Made by a program: the position numbers and the translations under genes | Shown here: positions 60,501 to 64,000 of the stretch, one piece after another | How the letters are laid out: the number at the start of each line of letters is the position of its first letter | How positions within the stretch are numbered: the stretch's first letter is position 1 | Origin: Phallus indusiatus | Lineage: Eukaryota > Basidiomycota > Agaricomycetes > Phallales > Phallaceae | NCBI GenBank assembly: GCA_027605045.1 | Contig: JAQFWX010000017.1 | Coordinates: 310,001-374,000, forward strand | Direction of reading: 5' to 3' | DNA: 64,000 bases | The notes under the pieces: model-generated | Told to the model about the DNA's origin: nothing | Database searches by the model: none | Seen by the model: the letters and a program-made list of their open reading frames with translations, nothing else

Positions 60501-61550
60501 ATCATGCCGTCTTTTCCGACTTCTATTTCTTAGCGAGCGCATGCGTTTGCTCATCGCCGTTAGCTCTTTGGTCCACCAGCGTTTGGAGAAGACTGTGATT
60601 GTTGCTTTTGGTACCACTTCTTTTACTGTGTCACCTAATGCATTCATTAGTGCTGTTAAGCGTATGGTAAATGCTTCCTTGTTTTCCACATGCTCCGTCT
60701 TTTCTACCTCTTCTAATTTTGGTTTCAGTTTTTCCCTAAAATTTTCCCAGTCGGTTTTCTTGAAGTTAAGAATTTCCCGATCCTGCATTTTATCTAAGCT
60801 GACTGTTAGTCTGGTTATTACAGGAAAGTGATCTGTTTGTGGGGGTGTCTCATCCTCAAATGCTTTGCATGATACCAGGTTCCTCACTATGCCCCCTGAT
60901 GCGAATACATTATCTGGTCTCGTCCGGTTACCTGTAGTCCAGGATTTTAGGGTGGGTATGTCGCGTGGTAATAGCATCTGTAGGTCTAACTCATCAGTAG
61001 TATTTATCAGGAGCTGAGCTTTCTCGAGGTTATCTTTCGTAAACAGGTGTGTGTTCCTCAATTCGTCCCACATCGGGTGATGCCGGTTGAAGTCCCCTAC
61101 CCATAGCGTGTGCAAGTTCTTACCATGTTTTTGTGACTCCCGTTTACTTGTTTCCTTCGCCTTTTCTATTGCCATGGAGTTCTCTATGTCACTATATATG
61201 TTGATGATCAGTATTTCTCCCATATCGGTCCTTACCTTTACTGCTACAATGTCTGGTGAGTCGACTTGTATTTGTTGCCATGTTCTTATCTTAGAGTTCA
61301 CCAGGAGAATAGCTCTAGATCTCTCTTCTCCATCTCTGTTGTGGTTTGTCGGATATACCGTGACCCACGCTCGTGTCGCCCTGGTTCTTTTTAGGTAGTC
61401 CAGGTATGGTTCTTGAATTGCTATTATGTCAGTGGCCTTTGGACTTACCGTGTTTATCATACTTTGGGTCGCCGTCGTTGACTTGTTTAGGTTTTGCTGT
61501 CTGATCGTGAGTACTTTCTGTTTTTCTACATTACCTTTCTCTCTATTCAT
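57600..61550 (-). CDS. LINE ORF2 polyprotein: endonuclease, reverse transcriptase, RNase H (1,316 aa)
   Basis: Catalytic protein for target-primed reverse transcription. The apurinic-like endonuclease occupies about residues 10-250, with the catalytic glutamate in AIQEPY (Glu47), GDFNRHH and TDHFPV. The reverse transcriptase spans about 450-800, with RPIALLDTIGKVL, FLDIKAAFPSV, GLDQGRPESGP and the catalytic FADDTTLLA near 700. RNase H is at about 1000-1130, with YSDGSGRDG, YEAELTGIL, LDNQAA and WVPGHEEIIGNEEAD, so the D-E-D-D residues are present. The C-terminus has a Cys/His cluster (CPACEMETETIAHFLCRCP). The ATG at 61550 overlaps the ORF1 stop in ATGAATAG, which suggests termination-reinitiation. 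The frame can be extended a few codons upstream only through a GTG. No inactivating change is seen. Confidence 0.92.
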   Translation of the reverse strand: MNREKGNVEKQKVLTIRQQNLNKSTTATQSMINTVSPKATDIIAIQEPYLDYLKRTRATRAWVTVYPTNHNRDGEERSRAILLVNSKIRTWQQIQVDSPDIVAVKVRTDMGEILIINIYSDIENSMAIEKAKETSKRESQKHGKNLHTLWVGDFNRHHPMWDELRNTHLFTKDNLEKAQLLINTTDELDLQMLLPRDIPTLKSWTTGNRTRPDNVFASGGIVRNLVSCKAFEDETPPQTDHFPVITRLTVSLDKMQDREILNFKKTDWENFREKLKPKLEEVEKTEHVENKEAFTIRLTALMNALGDTVKEVVPKATITVFSKRWWTKELTAMSKRMRSLRNRSRKRRHDAEDPVHDLLRKEQNHYAQAINSAKQSHWENFLKEMDEKTVWVAHKYVTGGPTDGANSKIASLKTINQNGEHAQVERDNEKADLFLRTFFPDLGDYPKPPKKYKYPPPAFEFKPITNEQIQRAIERLRPYKAPGESGIPNVVLMKTADMIIPILGPLFRATFSLKYFPQEWKDSTIVVLRKPGKADYTNPSAYRPIALLDTIGKVLSSCASEDLLYYADKHSLLPHTQFGCRPGRTTTDAIHHTVAFIKNAWRAGDEVAALFLDIKAAFPSVLPEWLTHSMRKRGVPKQYTDWFREVLHERRTTLTFDNYKSDPKELKIGLDQGRPESGPIFAFYNAALADIVGDKKKEEVVIFADDTTLLARGKTLDEAKERLEGMMNKPTGANNWATTHNCVFATEKFALVGFTRKRERDPNDPKKTVLKKRPAISINGVEIKPTAHHKFLGIMLDEELRFKVHADYALKKGVTWLSQYKRLAKPTKGVALRYMRRYYLTVALPKMLYAADIFLANGIAGSKGAKGMIRKLAKVQREAAILITGAMRSTATDVLDAHANILPFTLTVEKLVRNAGTRLATLPKTHILHKQVNSAAKRYVARHRSSLHEVMRVTGADTGKYERIKPYTWGPKWEKRHKLEIAPDRGTAKQLMDTYRGYHIIYSDGSGRDGRIGAAAVYTTANGRRQVRRKHLGPGTKHTVYEAELTGILLAMDIARTIKWTNQVYIMLDNQAAIRATEKQRARPGQHLVQRIQAEIDDLNKKQGKRVSIVWVPGHEEIIGNEEADKEAAKAITEGDWKCKHLKHLHDMPISRSAARQAMDATLKKQAAEKWQSSPRYPKMKEIDETLPGPAFLRMTAKWPRKNTSVLMQLRTGHAQLNGHLHKIGKSDTPACPACEMETETIAHFLCRCPRYDKHREKVQRYFRQHTITKSRLLSDRRAVKVLFEYINNTGRFKATHGNLDIPRARQRGRGGGKRR

Positions 61551-62661
61551 TAACCTCTTCCTCTTCTTCACTTATGTTGTCTGTGCTGTCTGCCCACCTC
61601 TTGCGTGTGAAGTCTTTCAGGGTTGTCTGGGTCAGGTTCGTTTTCGCCCAATGTTTTCCCTTTTTGGGCTGGACTTCTTTCCATTCTCCTTCCTCTTCTT
61701 CGCTCTCATTTTCCACTTCCTCACCTGCAAATTCTATTTGAGTCTCATTTCTTTCTTCTGTGCTTACCTCGTATACAGGATCTTTTTCCCATGTCCATTC
61801 TTCGTCTGTTGGGTAATACCGGTACTGCATCTCCTTGTTTACCTTGATCAGACGCTCTAGCTGCTCTTTATGGTGTTCGCATTCTGGGTCCCATGCTGCG
61901 TGTCCTTTTTTCTTACAATTTGGGCATTTGAAGTCTTGTCTTCTCGTCTCTTCGCATTCTTCTCTTCTGTGTGGCCCGGTGCATGTTGGACACTTCATGG
62001 GATCCATTTTCTGTGGGCAGTTAGCTGCAAAATGACCGTACCTTTGGCAATGGAAGCAGCGTATGGGGCCATTAGTCATCTTATTCCCTTTCACTCTTTT
62101 TCCTTGAATTACTATTCCATCTCTTATTACCTTGTTCGCTGCTTCCGGGGTTTTAAAGCGTGCAATCAGTACTGCAACTTCTTGGTTCTCCCTTCGTTGG
62201 TTCACTGGCTTAATCCACGCGGTCGAGGTCAGCTGGTCTCGTTGTAGGTGTGATATTTCCTCGATTTGTCGTCTTTCCCATTCGCTTCTGACATCATGTG
62301 TGACTGGTACAAAGTTAAGCCTTACTGTATGATTCCTCTCTCGCATTTGTGCCATTGGACTGAAGGATTTGCAGAAATCTGTCTTCCTGTGTCGTATGAT
62401 GTCGGCTGCTTCGGTTGTGTTGAGTTCCAGTACTGCTCCTCCTCGTTGTAACTTTTTTGCGCTAATAATTCTACACTCTGCTGTTCCTCTTATTTTAGCA
62501 ATGCTCACTGCCTCATTTGTGTCAGGGTACGCTACCGCGTCCCCTCATTTTTCCTTATTTATTATCATCGGTATATATTCCCCTATACTTTATTTATATT
62601 TCCCATATATTATTTCCATCCTCCGTTTGCTCCCCCCGTCTCTATTTCACTTTCTCTACTT

Positions 62662-62707
62662 GCGCGCGTCGCGCGCTCGTACCCGGCGTGACGCCGTAGG
62701 CGTCACG
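62662..62707. other. Two adjacent perfect hairpins in the solo LTR
   Basis: 62662-62676 is a palindrome with 7-bp arms (GCGCGCG T CGCGCGC). 62687-62707 has 9-bp arms (CGTGACGCC GTA GGCGTCACG). They lie 10 bp apart in an otherwise AT-rich LTR. Confidence 0.85.
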
Positions 62708-62820
62708 TCGCTTATGTTCGGTTCGGGCGTCTGGCACTTAGCTGTGTCAGGGCCGCACGCCATGTTATCGTTTTTCATGTATATAGTCGCAGTCCCTAGA
62801 GTGAGGGTCCCTAAGCTTGT

Positions 62821-62896
62821 TCTCTTAGGATCCCCTCCCTCTAGGTGAGTAGTTAGTTCTCCCCAATATATTTCTCTTAGGATCCCCTCCCTCTAG
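62821..62896. repeat. 24-bp direct repeat in the solo LTR
   Basis: Identical 24-bp copies at 62821-62844 and 62873-62896, beginning TCTCTTAGGATCCCCTCCCT, offset by 52 bp. Such repeats are common in the promoter part of LTRs. Confidence 0.9.
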
Positions 62897-63676
62897 TGTG
62901 AGCTGAGTAGCCCTAACAATTTGCTTTTGCTACTATCTGTTCCTCGGTCAGTTTCAGCAGTGTATTTGGGTACTCACCTTCTCCTTCTTGTTCTATTAGA
63001 ATTTGTCTCCTTTTTATGTCCACTGGTGATCCTCTTACCCCTGGCATTCTCCTAGTTGCTGCTGCGTATGTTGTCTCCTGTTTTTGTGTTAGACTGGTTG
63101 TTTTGAGTTGACTCACCACTGTTTCTAGCTCTTCTTTTATATCTGCCAATTGGTTCACTGTTGGAGTTAGTCTCGCATCTAGGACATCACCTATTATTTC
63201 ACTCCTAGTAAGGTTGCTTGACTCTTTAAGTAGTATTGCGACTGCTCTTGCCCCTTCTTGCAGGGCTCTAAGACTTGTTGCGGCTGAAAAGAGCATTAGT
63301 ATATAACTTAGGTGGTCTAGGTTGATATACATTGTATCCTCAATATATTCTGACTCAATTAGATACTTAATTGCTGAATCTTTGTCAGTTATGTTTTGTT
63401 TTGCTTCGAGCAGAGTTTCCCATTTTGGTTTGACGAACTTGTCAACCTGTGTCGCTATTCTTGCCGAGCGTCTACCGGGGCTGTCGTCATCACCTGTTGA
63501 GAGTACTGCTGTCTTTCCTCGTTTCCCCACAATTGTGGGGTCCTGTTTGGTTTTTTGTGTCGGTTTTTGGGCCGACATGCGGATGAATCCAGTAACTAAG
63601 TGAACTAGATTGTTTTGGTTAGGAGGGGAAGAAGAAATGTGAAGTAGAGATTTTGGTGGTGGTGGTAAGAGCGTGC

Positions 63677-63687
63677 ACCTGAAGAGT
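63677..63687. repeat. LINE target-site duplication, right copy
   Basis: ACCTGAAGAGT, identical to 57434-57444 at the other end of the LINE. Confidence 0.85.
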
Positions 63688-64000
63688 TTAAATCTGCATG
63701 GTGGTTCTAGGCTCAACGGGCTCAGAGTTGTTATAGATGCGACAACTGGTCCGGAGTACGACCATAATATTCGCTCTACGACACTACAGCCGATTGCTAT
63801 CAACTGTTCAGCGACGCTCCAGTCATTCTTCTATCGACAAAGCTGCACTCGCCCCTTTGAAGGCCGTTAATGTTACGTATGGTTCGAAGTGCATGATCCG
63901 AAATCCCCTTTCTAAGTTCTTCGTCTTACCTCAACTTGAAGAGAGAGAATGCAACCGACCAGTATTTTCCGTCGCAAATCTCTTTTGATACCAGGTTCGT
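63677..64000. repeat. Dispersed repeat, second copy, right part
   Basis: Continues the repeat started at 56947-57444 and aligns with about 53386-53700 of the uninterrupted copy (TCTGCATGGTGGTT, GACAACTGGTCCGGAGT, GTTCAGCGACG, GTGCATGATCCGAAATCCCC). It reaches the end of the window, so its true right edge is not seen. Confidence 0.85.

Larger units (their letters stand above)
62520..62918. mobile_element. Solo LTR (399 bp) inside LINE ORF1
   Basis: Begins TGTCAGGG and ends CCCTAACA, giving TG..CA termini with a near-perfect 8-bp inverted repeat, and is flanked by a 5-bp duplication ATTTG (62515-62519 and 62919-62923). It has no coding capacity. This is the signature of a Gypsy- or Copia-type LTR left after recombination between the two LTRs of a full element. 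The strand of the parent element is not certain. Confidence 0.9.
61543..63578 (-). pseudogene. LINE ORF1 (gag-like), interrupted by a solo LTR
   Basis: RNA-binding protein of the LINE. It starts at the ATG at 63578 (MSAQKPTQ), just after a short leader, and would be about 543 residues without the insertion: 2,036 bp minus 404 bp (LTR plus one 5-bp duplication) is 1,632 bp, a multiple of three. The first part is helical and charged, with a possible coiled coil (TVNQLADIKEELETVVSQLK). The second part has the conserved gag core (RIISAKKLQRGGAVLELNT), an RRM-like region and three Cys-rich knuckles, the first a standard CCHC (CFHCQRYGHFAANC), then CPTCTGPHRREEC and CPNCKKKGHAAWDPEC, followed by an acidic tail. 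Translation from the ATG now stops shortly after the insertion point, and the second part lacks its own ATG. The element is therefore probably not able to move on its own. Confidence 0.88.
57445..63676 (-). mobile_element. APE-type non-LTR retrotransposon (LINE) with RNase H, nearly complete
   Basis: A 6.2-kb minus-strand element with both ends defined by an 11-bp target-site duplication and an (AC)n 3' tail. The 5' leader is about 98 bp, followed by ORF1 (gag-like, zinc knuckles), ORF2 (endonuclease, reverse transcriptase, RNase H, Cys/His end) and a 155-bp 3' region. The architecture fits the fungal Tad1 / I-like superfamily. ORF2 has no stop or frameshift; ORF1 is broken only by a solo LTR inserted at 62520-62918. 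The apparent 5' completeness and intact ORF2 suggest a fairly recent insertion. Confidence 0.93.

Noticed and set aside
63579..63803. Upstream extension of LINE ORF1 to 63803
   Set aside because: It crosses the element's 5' border and the target-site duplication at 63677-63687, so it is host DNA.
1..64000. CRISPR arrays, operons, ribosome binding sites, riboswitches
   Set aside because: Intron-rich eukaryotic genes throughout; no regular short repeats with spacers and no bacterial-type signals were seen.

Overview
The window looks like a stretch of nuclear chromosome from a filamentous basidiomycete, most likely a mushroom-forming agaricomycete. The evidence is the gene structure (3 to 16 exons, introns mostly 45-100 bp with GT..AG ends and phases that restore every reading frame checked) and the gene families present: an Agaricomycotina-type sesquiterpene synthase, a microsomal P450, a Zn2Cys6 regulator with a middle homology region, an F-box/LRR protein, a CBM19-like secreted protein and an APE-type LINE. 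The species cannot be named from sequence alone. Genes are sparse and separated by AT-rich intergenic DNA, several kilobases long in places. All exon models were derived by hand from splice signals plus frame and phase continuity.

Layout. 0-5 kb: intergenic, with one short two-exon gene on the minus strand for a 70-residue secreted six-cysteine protein. 5.4-9.2 kb (minus): five-exon gene for a 1,106-residue, largely disordered protein of unknown function. 9.2-15.9 kb: no convincing gene. 15.9-18.2 kb (minus): intact 12-exon cytochrome P450 (530 aa). 20.3-25.7 kb (plus): two small two-exon orphan genes in AT-rich DNA. 27.4-30.9 kb (plus): 14-exon secreted GH3 beta-glucosidase, followed by a P450 N-terminal relic. 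31.8-34.2 kb (minus): three-exon standalone adenylation (ANL) enzyme. 37.6-38.3 kb (plus): small single-exon hypothetical gene. 39.5-43.5 kb (minus): 16-exon Zn2Cys6 transcription factor (1,003 aa). 45.8-48.1 kb (plus): two weakly supported orphan genes. 48.3-49.5 kb (minus): three-exon terpene synthase (341 aa). 51.0-52.6 kb (minus): F-box protein. 54.6-55.9 kb (minus): secreted Ser/Thr-rich protein with a CBM19-like C-terminus.

The right end is a nest of repeats. A roughly 0.8-kb repeat occurs uninterrupted at 52.9-53.7 kb and again from 56.95 kb. The second copy is split by a 6.2-kb minus-strand LINE flanked by an 11-bp target-site duplication. The LINE's ORF1 is in turn split by a 399-bp solo LTR with TG..CA ends and a 5-bp target-site duplication. 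Removing the LTR plus one duplication restores a single frame, so the order of events can be read directly: repeat, then LINE, then LTR element, then LTR-LTR recombination.

The P450, adenylating enzyme, zinc-cluster regulator and terpene synthase are the kinds of genes used in specialised metabolism, but they lie 10-30 kb apart with unrelated genes between them, so a functional cluster is only a hypothesis. The most unusual items are the short secreted cysteine-rich gene, the terpene synthase whose first metal-binding aspartate is replaced by glycine, the solo adenylation enzyme with no carrier or release domain, and the nested transposons.
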